Positions 1-7,817 of a DNA stretch of 36,987 bases are shown piece by piece. The position numbers and the translations under genes were made by a program. This DNA is from Bacteroidetes bacterium CG2_30_33_31 (GTDB taxonomy: Bacteria > Bacteroidota > Bacteroidia > Bacteroidales > UBA1556): NCBI GenBank assembly GCA_001872625.1, contig MNXP01000022.1, positions 1 to 36,987 of the forward strand. Direction: 5' to 3'. Under the pieces are notes generated by a model. The model saw nothing but the letters and a program-made list of their open reading frames with translations. It searched no databases and was not told the origin of the DNA. The stretch's first letter is position 1; each line of letters begins with the position of its first letter.

Positions 1-670
1 GCTTGGCTTTTTTCTCAACATCTTCAATGGTTTTTGGCACAAACTGAAGTTCAAGATTACGTTTAGTAGTATGATTATAAATGCCATAATATCTGATTTT
101 CACAAAACGCTCAGGCAAAATATGCATACAAAATCTTCGCAAAAACTCTGTTCCAGATAGAGTTACAGGTTTCTTTATTGCACCAGCATTATAATCTTTA
201 GCAATAAAAGTCACATGCGAATCGGTGATATTTAGAATCCGGTCATTGGAGATAGCCACACGGTGGGTGTATTGCCCCAGATAGCGAATCACGTGCTCGG
301 CTTTGGCCAGCGAAGGCTCACTATGAACCACCCAATTAGTGGAATAAGCTTTCTCAAGGTCAGTCTTAAAACCCTCTAAAACATTCAATTTTCGCAACTC
401 ACGTTTTAAACTATCCAAAAACTTACCTTTAAATGTAGTGCTAAGTTGATGAACAGAATAAAGGAATTTGCCATTATTGCCAATATTCTTCCACTTGCCT
501 TGGATTGAATAGCCAGCAGAGGGCACAAGACAATGAAGATGAAGATGAAGACTCAGATTCTGACCCCATGAATGTAAAATTGCCACAGCACCAGATTCCA
601 CACCATAATGCGAGTATCCAAAGCTATGCAGCGTCAATCTGTCTAAAACCCCATCTTTCCCTGTTAATAA
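1..670 (-). pseudogene. IS91-like (HUH/Y2) transposase, 5'-truncated and running off the window
   Basis: Reading the - strand from 670 to 1 gives one uninterrupted frame of about 223 codons. It contains HSWGQNLSLHLHLHC (HUH metal-binding motif) and, about 90 residues later, YLGQYTHRVAISNDR, which carries the Y-x3-Y tyrosine pair. Both are hallmarks of the Y2_Tnp domain of IS91-family rolling-circle transposases. The C-terminus continues past base 1. The frame is closed upstream by TAG at 671-673 and again by TAA at 686-688, and no homologous sequence follows. The N-terminal zinc-binding region usual in the family is therefore missing, and no start codon is apparent. The segment around 240-320 is visibly richer in G+C than its surroundings, which fits foreign origin. 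The family call is firm. That it is inactive is inferred from the lost N-terminus. Confidence 0.85.
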
Positions 671-1027
671 CTAACCAACTGATTGTTAATAAATTATGTA
701 GTTTTTATTTTGTTAAATAGCTGATTGTTAGTATCCTTACATCATAATCATAAAACAGAGGGTTATGAAGTATTTAGGAGCTATCTCCTTGCTTTATTTG
801 CTTTATTATGGTCCATTTTGGGGTCAATAGCGCAATTTTGGCGATGGCAAAAAAATCTACTCTCAATTTATACTCAAAAATTTGCTTATCACAGAATGGA
901 AATAATGCCTATTTTTGGGACGCGATTTTGCGATAAAACGAAAAATTTTAGGAGTTTTTAGACAGCTTGCCTCGGCTCCGACGAGGAACTGACGTTACTG
1001 CCAAGTGTAAAAAAAACGACACCAAAA
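671..1027. other. Gene-free junction between transposase remnant and NmrA-like gene, with a small hairpin
   Basis: No convincing coding frame is present on either strand; the short open frames here have no recognisable motif. The left part is very AT-rich. A sharply different, G+C-richer patch at 961-1010 holds a perfect 5-bp stem (CCTCG at 970-974, CGAGG at 982-986, 7-nt loop). I see no Bacteroidota -7 element before the gene at 1028. The abrupt composition change suggests a junction between two pieces of acquired DNA. Confidence 0.5.
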
Positions 1028-1903
1028 ATGAGTAACATTCTGATAACAGGAGCAACAGGAAATATTGGATTTGAGGTGATTCGGTTTTTATCAAACATTG
1101 ATTCTCCAAATAGAATTATTGATGGCGTAAGAAATATTAATAAAGCCAAGATTTTTTTTAAAAACTATCCAAATCTGGATTATATAAATTTTGATTTCGA
1201 GGATATTGAAACATTTGATAATGCATTGAGCGGAATTGACAGTATTTTTCTTTTGCGACCTCCACAAATATCAGACGTTGAAACATATTTCAAGCCCCTG
1301 ATTTTAAAGATTAAGGAAAGAAATATAAAAAAGATAGTTTTTCTTTCTGTGCAAGGAGCAGAGAAAAGTAAAGTGATACCTCACAACAAGATTGAGCGAT
1401 TGATAGAGGAAAACGGATTGGATTTCATCTTTCTGCGACCAAGTTACTTCATGCAGAATCTGACAACAACTTTGATTAATGACATAAAAACTAAACGAGG
1501 GATTATTTTACCATCGGGAAAAGCAAAATTCAATTGGATAGACATTGAAAATATTGGGGAGGTTGGGGCAATTCTATTGGACAAATTCGATGATTTTAAA
1601 AATCAAGCAATTGAAATAACTGGATTGGAAAACGAGAGCTTTGCAAGAGTAGCAGAACTGATTAATAATTCAATTGACAATCCGATTGAATATAAAAATG
1701 TAAATCCGTTCAGATTTTATCAAATTAAAAAAAGTGAAGGAATGGTAAAAGGAATGATTATCGTAATGATTTTACTTCACTTTTTACCGAGATTTCAGAA
1801 AGAACCACAGATTTCGGATTTTTATGAGAGCTTGACTGGAAAAAAACCGACAGATTTGAAATCATTTATAGAGAGAGAAAAGAAACAGTTTGAGAAGCAA
1901 TAA
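1028..1903 (+). CDS. NmrA-like / SDR-family NAD(P)-binding protein
   Basis: This 291-residue protein opens with MSNILITGATGNIGFEV, so the dinucleotide-binding GxxGxxG loop is GATGNIG at about residues 8-14 after the first beta strand. SIFLLRPP, KKIVFLSVQGA and FIFLRPSYFMQN follow in the order seen in NmrA/QorB/AzoB-type atypical short-chain dehydrogenases. The classical YxxxK catalytic pair is not evident, as is usual for NmrA-like members. These are cytoplasmic NAD(P)H-binding redox sensors or quinone/azo reductases; the substrate cannot be told here. It stands alone, with 355 bases of non-coding DNA on the left and about 360 on the right, beside a transposase remnant, so recent acquisition is likely. 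The ATG follows an A-rich stretch without a Shine-Dalgarno sequence. Family call firm, specific function unknown. Confidence 0.85.
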   Translation: MSNILITGATGNIGFEVIRFLSNIDSPNRIIDGVRNINKAKIFFKNYPNLDYINFDFEDIETFDNALSGIDSIFLLRPPQISDVETYFKPLILKIKERNIKKIVFLSVQGAEKSKVIPHNKIERLIEENGLDFIFLRPSYFMQNLTTTLINDIKTKRGIILPSGKAKFNWIDIENIGEVGAILLDKFDDFKNQAIEITGLENESFARVAELINNSIDNPIEYKNVNPFRFYQIKKSEGMVKGMIIVMILLHFLPRFQKEPQISDFYESLTGKKPTDLKSFIEREKKQFEKQ

Positions 1904-2241
1904 TTTACTTAACCTAAAACGTGGAATAAAAAATTGCCCGAAAATTCGGTTATTCATCGGTTGTAGCCCGCTTTAATTTTGTGTAACTTGACAGGTAATC
2001 GCCCGCAATCGGCAACATTTTATACCGCCACACGATTGGCGAGCCAAATTATTTTTTTTGGGGGAATAAAGCAAAATTGCCAAAAACTTAGGATGACCTT
2101 TGGTACGGATTTCTATTGATTTTTTTTATCTAACAAGAGTGACAATAAATAAAAGATTCTTATGAAGATTTATAAAGTGTAATACTTATTTCATTGGACT
2201 TCAACAGCAAGAAAAAATCAAAATTCTTTGTCAATAAAATG
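1904..2241. other. Gene-free region with an imperfect bulged stem-loop at 1999-2042
   Basis: No gene is visible in these 338 bases. The notable element is an inverted repeat: TCGC (1999-2002) plus CAATCG (2006-2011) pair with CGATTG (2033-2038) plus GCGA (2039-2042), leaving a 3-nt bulge CCG in the left arm and a 21-nt loop. A 12-bp palindrome CCGAAAATTCGG lies at 1938-1949. The patch is richer in G+C than the AT-rich sequence after about 2110. Neither structure is followed by a T-run, so they are not obvious terminators. The bulged stem is reminiscent of cassette recombination sites, but canonical attC core motifs were not found. Confidence 0.4.
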
Positions 2242-2249
2242 TATTTTTG
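2242..2249 (+). promoter_or_regulatory. lipB -7 promoter element
   Basis: TATTTTTG matches the Bacteroidota -7 consensus TAnnTTTG exactly and ends 21 nt before the ATG at 2271. A matching -33 TTTG at the expected 19-21 bp spacing is not visible. The TTG at 2247 that extends the open frame lies inside this box, which favours the ATG at 2271 as the true start of lipB. Confidence 0.5.
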
Positions 2250-2270
2250 TCGCGCAAAATCAAAATTATA

Positions 2271-2975
2271 ATGCAAAATAATACAAAATTTCAGGACTTA
2301 GGGTCTATGAAATATAAAGCTGCTTGGGACTATCAAAAGATACTTTTTGAGGAGGTTTTAAAAGTTAAAAATCTTAATAAAGAATTGCCTGAAAGTGAAG
2401 TTGTTGAATCATTAAACTATCTACTTTTCTGCGAACACCCGCACGTATTCACTATCGGCAAAAGTGGCAAAGACTCAAATTTACTGATAAATAGAAGTCA
2501 ACTTGAGAAATATGATGCCGAACTCTTTCATACCGACCGAGGTGGAGACATTACCTATCATGGACCAGGTCAGATAGTTGGATACCCAATATTAGATTTG
2601 CAAGCCATGAAAATGGGCATCAAAGATTATGTTAATAATTTAGAAGAAGCTGTGATTATTACCCTCAAAACTTACGGCATTGAATCTGGCAGACTCAAGG
2701 GCGCTACTGGAGTGTGGCTCGATGTTAACATTTTTGGCAAAACCCGTAAAATCTGTGCTATTGGAGTAAAAGCAAGTCATTTTGTAACTATGCATGGTTT
2801 TGCCTTCAATATAAATACCGATTTAAAATATTTTAATCTTATCAATCCTTGCGGATTTACCGACAAGGGCGTTACTTCTTTGAGCTATGAACTTAGCAGA
2901 ACTGTTGATATTGAAGATGTTAAAATAGAATTAAAGAAAAATCTTTCCAAGGTTTTTAATTTCAAATTATCCTAA
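2271..2975 (+). CDS. lipB: Octanoyl-[acyl-carrier-protein]:protein N-octanoyltransferase (lipoate biosynthesis)
   Basis: LipB moves the octanoyl group from octanoyl-ACP to a lysine of lipoyl-domain proteins, through a cysteine thioester. The 234-residue product carries the family signature RGGDITYHGPGQIVGYPILD (about residues 90-109). It also has the conserved Lys in AIGVKASHFVTMHGFA (about K167) and the catalytic Cys in INPCGFTDKGVTSL (about C194). The frame extends to a TTG at 2247, but that codon lies in a -7 promoter box, so the ATG at 2271 was chosen. lipA follows after 10 bases, so the two form an operon: LipB attaches the octanoyl chain and LipA inserts the sulfurs. Length and motifs are complete. 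Confidence 0.97.
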   Translation: MQNNTKFQDLGSMKYKAAWDYQKILFEEVLKVKNLNKELPESEVVESLNYLLFCEHPHVFTIGKSGKDSNLLINRSQLEKYDAELFHTDRGGDITYHGPGQIVGYPILDLQAMKMGIKDYVNNLEEAVIITLKTYGIESGRLKGATGVWLDVNIFGKTRKICAIGVKASHFVTMHGFAFNINTDLKYFNLINPCGFTDKGVTSLSYELSRTVDIEDVKIELKKNLSKVFNFKLS

Positions 2976-2985
2976 AAAAAACAAC

Positions 2986-3837
2986 ATGACAAATAAAGAT
3001 ATTGTGAGGAAGCCAAAATGGATGAAAAGTCCTATGGCTTCTGGGAAAACATATATAAATTTAAAAGAAATTGTACGTGCCAATGGCTTGAACACTATTT
3101 GCACTTCTGGAAATTGTCCGAATATGGGCGAATGCTGGAATGCTGGCACAGCCACTTTTATGATTCTTGGAGATATTTGCACCAGAGCTTGCAAATTTTG
3201 CGATGTGAAAACTGGCAAACCATTGCCAGCGGATTATTCAGAGCCTAAGCGTGTAGCTGATGCAGTCGAAAAAATGAAAATTAAACATTGTGTGCTTACC
3301 TCGGTTGATAGAGATGATATGGAAGATGGCGGTGCAGAAATTTGGGCAAAGACAATAAAAGAGATCAAAACTCGACTTCCAGAAGTTACTATCGAAGCTT
3401 TAATACCAGACTTTGATGCTAATAAAATATTGATAATGAAAGTTATAGATGCTGGTGCTGAGGTAATTTCTCACAATATTGAAACCGTCCGCCGGCTAAC
3501 TCCAACTACAAGAAGCAAAGCAAAATATGATACAAGCTTGGAAGTTCTAAAAATTATTTCTGCATCCAAAGCAAGAGCAAAGTCGGGAATTATGCTTGGC
3601 ATTGGAGAAACTGAAGAAGAGGTAATTCAAACTATGGACGATTTGAGAAAGGTAGGTGTAGAAGTTATGACTATTGGCCAATATCTTCGACCATCGCCAC
3701 AACACTTGCCAATATTGGAATTTATTCATCCAGACAAATTTAAGTTCTACGAAGAACTTGGTTTGAAAAAAGGTTTTAAATTCGTAGAAAGCGGTCCCTT
3801 GGTTAGATCTTCATACCACGCAGAAAAACATGTTTGA
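2986..3837 (+). CDS. lipA: Lipoyl synthase (radical SAM)
   Basis: LipA inserts two sulfur atoms at C6 and C8 of protein-bound octanoyl groups, using two [4Fe-4S] clusters. In this 283-residue protein the auxiliary-cluster motif CTSGNCPNMGEC gives C39, C44 and C50. The radical-SAM CxxxCxxC motif CTRACKFC gives C65, C69 and C72. The C-terminal RSSYHAEK supplies the serine ligand of the auxiliary cluster. TSVDRDDMEDGGA and SHNIETVRRLTP are further family signatures. The start ATG is 10 bases after the lipB stop, and the N-terminus is short and soluble as usual. There is no obvious promoter between them. Nothing unusual. Confidence 0.98.
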   Translation: MTNKDIVRKPKWMKSPMASGKTYINLKEIVRANGLNTICTSGNCPNMGECWNAGTATFMILGDICTRACKFCDVKTGKPLPADYSEPKRVADAVEKMKIKHCVLTSVDRDDMEDGGAEIWAKTIKEIKTRLPEVTIEALIPDFDANKILIMKVIDAGAEVISHNIETVRRLTPTTRSKAKYDTSLEVLKIISASKARAKSGIMLGIGETEEEVIQTMDDLRKVGVEVMTIGQYLRPSPQHLPILEFIHPDKFKFYEELGLKKGFKFVESGPLVRSSYHAEKHV

Positions 3838-3971
3838 CGTTGTCTTGAGTGAAGTTTATTTAAATTTTCTCAGTGAAGGCGCTCTGAAAGATATAAGCCC
3901 ATGCGATAACTCCTTGAAAGTAGGTTTAGCAATTTAACCTCCGACAGCTATCGCAATTCATCAATTTATAC

Positions 3972-3979
3972 TACTTTAG
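3972..3979 (+). promoter_or_regulatory. Possible polA -7 element (one mismatch)
   Basis: TACTTTAG differs at one position from TAnnTTTG and ends 17 nt before the polA ATG, close to the spacing of other -7 boxes in this window. No -33 TTG is visible at 19-21 bp upstream. Weak prediction. Confidence 0.3.
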
Positions 3980-3996
3980 CACCACAAAACTTAATT

Positions 3997-6747
3997 ATGC
4001 CTACGAAAAACAAACTCTTTCTTTTAGATGCTATGGCCTTGATTTACAGGTCATTTTTCGCCTTTCAGCGTAATCCTCGTATGAACTCTAAAGGACTAAA
4101 TACTGGAGCGATTTTAGGGTTTACCAATACTTTATGGGAAATTCTAAAAAATCAAAAACCAACTCATATTGCTATTGCCATTGACACCAAAGTGCCTACT
4201 GTACGTCATGAAGCTTTTGCCGAATATAAAGCCAATCGAGCTTCTATGCCTGAAGAATTATCTGCCTCAATTCCTTACATAATAAAAATTATTGAAGCTT
4301 TTAATATTCCGCTGCTTTTTAAAGATGGTTATGAAGCTGATGATGTGATTGGAACTTTTGCCAAAGAAGCAGAACGCCAAGGTTTTACAGTTTTTATGAT
4401 GACGCCTGATAAGGACTTTGCACAGCTGGTGAGCGAAAATATTTTTATGTACAAGCCTGCGCGCATGGGTAATGAAGTTGAAATCTGGGGAGTGCCAGAG
4501 GTTCTTAAGAGGTTTGAAATTCAGAACCCTCTTCAGGTTATAGATATTTTAGGTCTGTGGGGCGATGCTGTGGACAATATTCCAGGAATTCCTGGCATAG
4601 GCGAAATGAGAGCTAAAGAGTTGATAGCTAAATATGGTAGCGTAGAAAACCTTATAGCTCATGCTGATGAACTTAAAGGCAAGATGGCCGAAAATGTTAA
4701 AAAGTTTGCTCAGCAAGGTCTGGACTCTAAGAAGTTGGCAACCATCATTTTAGATGTTCCTTTGGAATTCAATGTTAAAGATTTAGAATATTCAAAACCC
4801 AATGAAGAAAAGTTAAAAGAGCTATTCGAGGAATTGGAATTTAAGACTCTTGCTCAAAGAATTTTTACTGAAAAAATTTTCGAAAAAACATCACAACAAA
4901 TTTCGCTTTTCGATCAGTCAGAAGAAAACCAACCTGATAGCATGTCGAATATAAAGCATAACTACCAATTGGTAGAAACAGAAAATGAGATTGATGACTT
5001 GGTAGAAAAGCTTTGCAATCAAAAATCATTTTGCTTCGATACCGAAACTACTGCCCTTGATGCAAATACCGCTGAGCTTGTGGGAATTGCTTTTTCGTGG
5101 AGCAAAAGCGAAGGATATTTTTTGTATCTTCCTGAAAATTATAATGATGTAATAGAAAAGCTGAAAAAATTTAAACCAATATTTGAAGATAAAAACATCA
5201 GCAAAATTGGTCAAAATTTGAAGTATGATTTGTCGGTGCTTAAATGGTATGAAATAGAAGTGAATGGTTTCCTTTTTGACACCATGCTTGCTCATTATCT
5301 TATAGAGCCCGATATGAAGCATGGAATGGATTTTCTGGCGAGCAAATATCTCAATTATGAACCCGAATCCATTGAAAAATTGATAGGTAAAAATGGCAAA
5401 GGGCAAATTACCATGCGACAAGTGGTAAAGAATAGGGTTGTAGAATATGCTTGCGAAGATGCAGATATCACATGGCAATTGCATAAGATTTTTCAGCCAA
5501 TTTTAATAGAAACCTCTACCTTCGATTTATTCACCAACGTGGAAATGCCTTTGGTAAAAGTACTCACAGCAATGGAAACGCAAGGTGTAAAAATTGATAC
5601 CGACGTGCTTTTGAATTTCTCTGGCGAACTAGCAACGGATATAGAAATTGTAGAAAAAGATATTTATGATTTAGCTGGTCACAAATTCAATATTTCTTCT
5701 CCAAAACAGCTTGGGGTGGTTCTTTTTGATGAACTTAAGATAATTGAAAAAGCTAAAATGACTAAAACCAAACAATATAAAACTGGTGAGGATATATTGA
5801 CAAAATTGGAAAACAAACATCCAATAGTAGAAAAAATATTGGAATTTCGTTCACTCTCAAAATTAAAATCTACTTATGTAGATTCGCTTCCAAAATTGGT
5901 TAATCCAAGAACGGGGAAAATACATACTTCTTATAATCAAGCTGTTGCTTCCACTGGCCGACTTAGTTCTAACAATCCGAATTTGCAGAATATTCCTATA
6001 AGAACTAAAAGAGGCCGCGAAATCAGGAAGACTTTTGTTCCTTCCGATTCCAATCATAAATTTTTTGCTGCCGACTATTCGCAAATTGAATTGAGATTGA
6101 TAGCTCATTTTAGTGGCGATTTTAATATGATTAACGATTTCGAAAATGGGAAAGATATTCATAGGGCTACAGCAGCAAGAGTTTATAATGTTGACGAATC
6201 AATGGTTACCAAGGAGATGCGACGCAATGCAAAAAGCGTGAATTTCGGAATAATTTACGGGATTTCGGCTTTTGGACTATCTGAAAATTTGAATATCTCA
6301 AGAGTAGAAGCTGCGCGAATAATTAATCAATATTTCTCTGAATATCCATTAGTTAAAGAATATATGGACAGTCAGATTGCACTAGCTCACGAGAAAACTT
6401 ATGTGGAAACCATTCTTGGCCGCCGACGTTATCTTCGTGATATCAACAGTGCCAATGCGATGATGAGAAGTTTCGACGAACGCAACGCCATAAACGCGCC
6501 AATACAAGGCTCCTCCGCCGACATGATTAAAATCGCAATGATAAATATTTTTAATGAGCTTAATAATAGAAATTTATCATCAAAAATGATTCTGCAAGTT
6601 CATGATGAATTGGTCTTCGATGTGCCAATTGATGAGATAGATGAATTGAAAGAAATTGTGATCGATAAAATGACAAATGCAATAAAACTTAATGTTCCTA
6701 TTGTAGTCGATTCAAAGATTGGAAATAACTGGTTAGAAGCACATTAA
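3997..6747 (+). CDS. polA: DNA polymerase I
   Basis: A full-length 916-residue Pol I that fills gaps and removes RNA primers. The 5'-3' exonuclease (about 1-290) shows LDAMALIYRSFFAF, EADDVIGTFA and the helix-hairpin-helix region GIPGIGEMRAKELI. The 3'-5' proofreading domain (about 320-510) retains FDTETTALD (D348, E350), so proofreading is probably intact; many bacterial Pol I have lost it. The polymerase domain (about 530-916) has motif A DYSQIELRLIAH (about 690), motif B RRNAKSVNFGIIYG (about 741) and motif C QVHDELVFD (about 867). The ATG at 3997 is followed directly by conserved sequence. purN follows after 19 bases, so cotranscription with purN, the lipoprotein gene and uvrC is likely. 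Confidence 0.98.
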   Translation: MPTKNKLFLLDAMALIYRSFFAFQRNPRMNSKGLNTGAILGFTNTLWEILKNQKPTHIAIAIDTKVPTVRHEAFAEYKANRASMPEELSASIPYIIKIIEAFNIPLLFKDGYEADDVIGTFAKEAERQGFTVFMMTPDKDFAQLVSENIFMYKPARMGNEVEIWGVPEVLKRFEIQNPLQVIDILGLWGDAVDNIPGIPGIGEMRAKELIAKYGSVENLIAHADELKGKMAENVKKFAQQGLDSKKLATIILDVPLEFNVKDLEYSKPNEEKLKELFEELEFKTLAQRIFTEKIFEKTSQQISLFDQSEENQPDSMSNIKHNYQLVETENEIDDLVEKLCNQKSFCFDTETTALDANTAELVGIAFSWSKSEGYFLYLPENYNDVIEKLKKFKPIFEDKNISKIGQNLKYDLSVLKWYEIEVNGFLFDTMLAHYLIEPDMKHGMDFLASKYLNYEPESIEKLIGKNGKGQITMRQVVKNRVVEYACEDADITWQLHKIFQPILIETSTFDLFTNVEMPLVKVLTAMETQGVKIDTDVLLNFSGELATDIEIVEKDIYDLAGHKFNISSPKQLGVVLFDELKIIEKAKMTKTKQYKTGEDILTKLENKHPIVEKILEFRSLSKLKSTYVDSLPKLVNPRTGKIHTSYNQAVASTGRLSSNNPNLQNIPIRTKRGREIRKTFVPSDSNHKFFAADYSQIELRLIAHFSGDFNMINDFENGKDIHRATAARVYNVDESMVTKEMRRNAKSVNFGIIYGISAFGLSENLNISRVEAARIINQYFSEYPLVKEYMDSQIALAHEKTYVETILGRRRYLRDINSANAMMRSFDERNAINAPIQGSSADMIKIAMINIFNELNNRNLSSKMILQVHDELVFDVPIDEIDELKEIVIDKMTNAIKLNVPIVVDSKIGNNWLEAH

Positions 6748-6766
6748 AATAAATATTTTTAATAAA

Positions 6767-7354
6767 ATGGATATTAAAAAAGCTATAAGACTGGCAATTT
6801 TTGCTTCTGGAAATGGTAGCAATGCCGAAAATATCGCCAATTATTTTAAAGATATTTCGGAAGTGGAAATAAGCTTAATATTGACGAATAAGGCTGATGC
6901 TTATGTGCTGGAAAGAGCAAATAATTTGAATATTAAAAGTTTTGTTTTTACTTTTTCAGAGCTGTATAAAACCAATAAGGTGCTACAAAAGCTTAAAGAT
7001 GATTCTATTGATTTTGTTGTTCTGGCTGGCTTTATGTTGAAAATTCCATCGAACATAATTTCTGCATTTCCAAATAAAATTGTGAATATTCATCCAGCAC
7101 TTTTACCAAAATACGGCGGCAAAGGCATGTTTGGAAATCATGTTCATGAAGCTGTAAAAGCTGCGGGCGAAAAAATTAGCGGAATCACAATACATTTTGT
7201 CAACGACAATTATGATGAAGGTGATATTATTTTTCAAGCAAAAGTTGATATTTTACCTTGTGAGAGTGCCGATGAAATTGCCAACAAAATTCATAAATTG
7301 GAATACGAATATTTTCCTAAAACAATAAACTTAATTATTAATAAACTATTCTAG
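6767..7354 (+). CDS. purN: Phosphoribosylglycinamide formyltransferase (GART)
   Basis: PurN transfers the formyl group of 10-formyltetrahydrofolate to GAR in step three of purine synthesis. The 195-residue protein has the N-terminal loop FASGNGSNAENI (phosphoribosyl binding) and LAGFMLKIP. Its catalytic block NIHPALLPKYGGKGMFGNHV contains the conserved Asn and His, and SGITIHFVNDNYDEGDII contains the conserved Asp of the folate site. Length is normal. It lies 19 bases after polA and the next gene starts 10 bases after its stop, consistent with one transcript. The association with polA and uvrC is positional, not a known pathway link. Confidence 0.96.
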   Translation: MDIKKAIRLAIFASGNGSNAENIANYFKDISEVEISLILTNKADAYVLERANNLNIKSFVFTFSELYKTNKVLQKLKDDSIDFVVLAGFMLKIPSNIISAFPNKIVNIHPALLPKYGGKGMFGNHVHEAVKAAGEKISGITIHFVNDNYDEGDIIFQAKVDILPCESADEIANKIHKLEYEYFPKTINLIINKLF

Positions 7355-7364
7355 AATTTTGATT

Positions 7365-7817
7365 ATGAATGCTTTGAAACGATTTTTTATTCTCTGGCTT
7401 TTGGTTCTATCAGCTTGTAACCATCCTTCTTATGTTCATGATTTTGCATTTGAAAATGGTTGGGAGAAATCAAATGTTTTGAAATTTTCGCAAGAAATAA
7501 TTGTAAGAGACCGTCCTTATGAAATCATTGCTAACTGTGTTTTGGATAGTAATTTTGAAGAAGAAGAAATAAGATTTTTGCTTTCTTACGAAGATAGTGT
7601 AGGCGAAACTTGGGAAAAGGGCTTTGTGATTCCGATAAAAGATAGAGATGGCAATTTTATTGAAAAAAAGACTAATGGAAAATATAATTACAATTTCTCC
7701 TTGCTCAAGAATAAATATTTCAGCAGCAAAGGCTTGTGTAATTTTGAGGTTCAAAATTTGAACTCCAGGATGAAAATTGAAAGTATTAGAGATTTTCAAA
7801 TAATTTTCAAATTGTAA
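7365..7817 (+). CDS. Small lipoprotein, possibly GldH-like
   Basis: This 150-residue lipoprotein begins MNALKRFFILWLLVLSACNH: a positively charged start, a hydrophobic stretch and a lipobox LSAC, so the mature protein starts at Cys (about residue 19). The in-frame TTG at 7359 is less likely than this ATG. The body resembles GldH of gliding and T9SS-bearing Bacteroidota in size and in scattered features: an early GWEKSNVL segment, a central PIKDRDGNF-like segment and a terminal IRDFQIIF that resembles the usual C-terminal 'GIxDVGLRI'. This similarity is judged by eye and is weak. It lies between purN (10 bases) and uvrC (stop TAA at 7815-7817 immediately followed by the uvrC ATG), so it is translationally coupled to uvrC. 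Lipoprotein call firm, family tentative. Confidence 0.75.
   Translation: MNALKRFFILWLLVLSACNHPSYVHDFAFENGWEKSNVLKFSQEIIVRDRPYEIIANCVLDSNFEEEEIRFLLSYEDSVGETWEKGFVIPIKDRDGNFIEKKTNGKYNYNFSLLKNKYFSSKGLCNFEVQNLNSRMKIESIRDFQIIFKL

Noticed and set aside
725-961. 78-codon + strand open frame in the junction DNA
   Set aside because: No recognisable motif, no promoter or ribosome-binding context, and unusual aromatic-rich composition; probably chance.
958-1149. Short - strand open frame overlapping the NmrA-like gene start
   Set aside because: It is antisense to a well-supported gene, shows no motif and has no promoter.
1904-2110. Possible integron attC site downstream of the NmrA-like gene
   Set aside because: An RYYYAAC-like ACTTAAC occurs near 1907, but no matching GTTRRRY core is found at a sensible distance and no integrase gene is near. 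I kept only the bulged stem-loop as an observation.
2247-2270. TTG start for lipB
   Set aside because: The codon is part of the -7 box TATTTTTG; the ATG at 2271 gives a normal family N-terminus.
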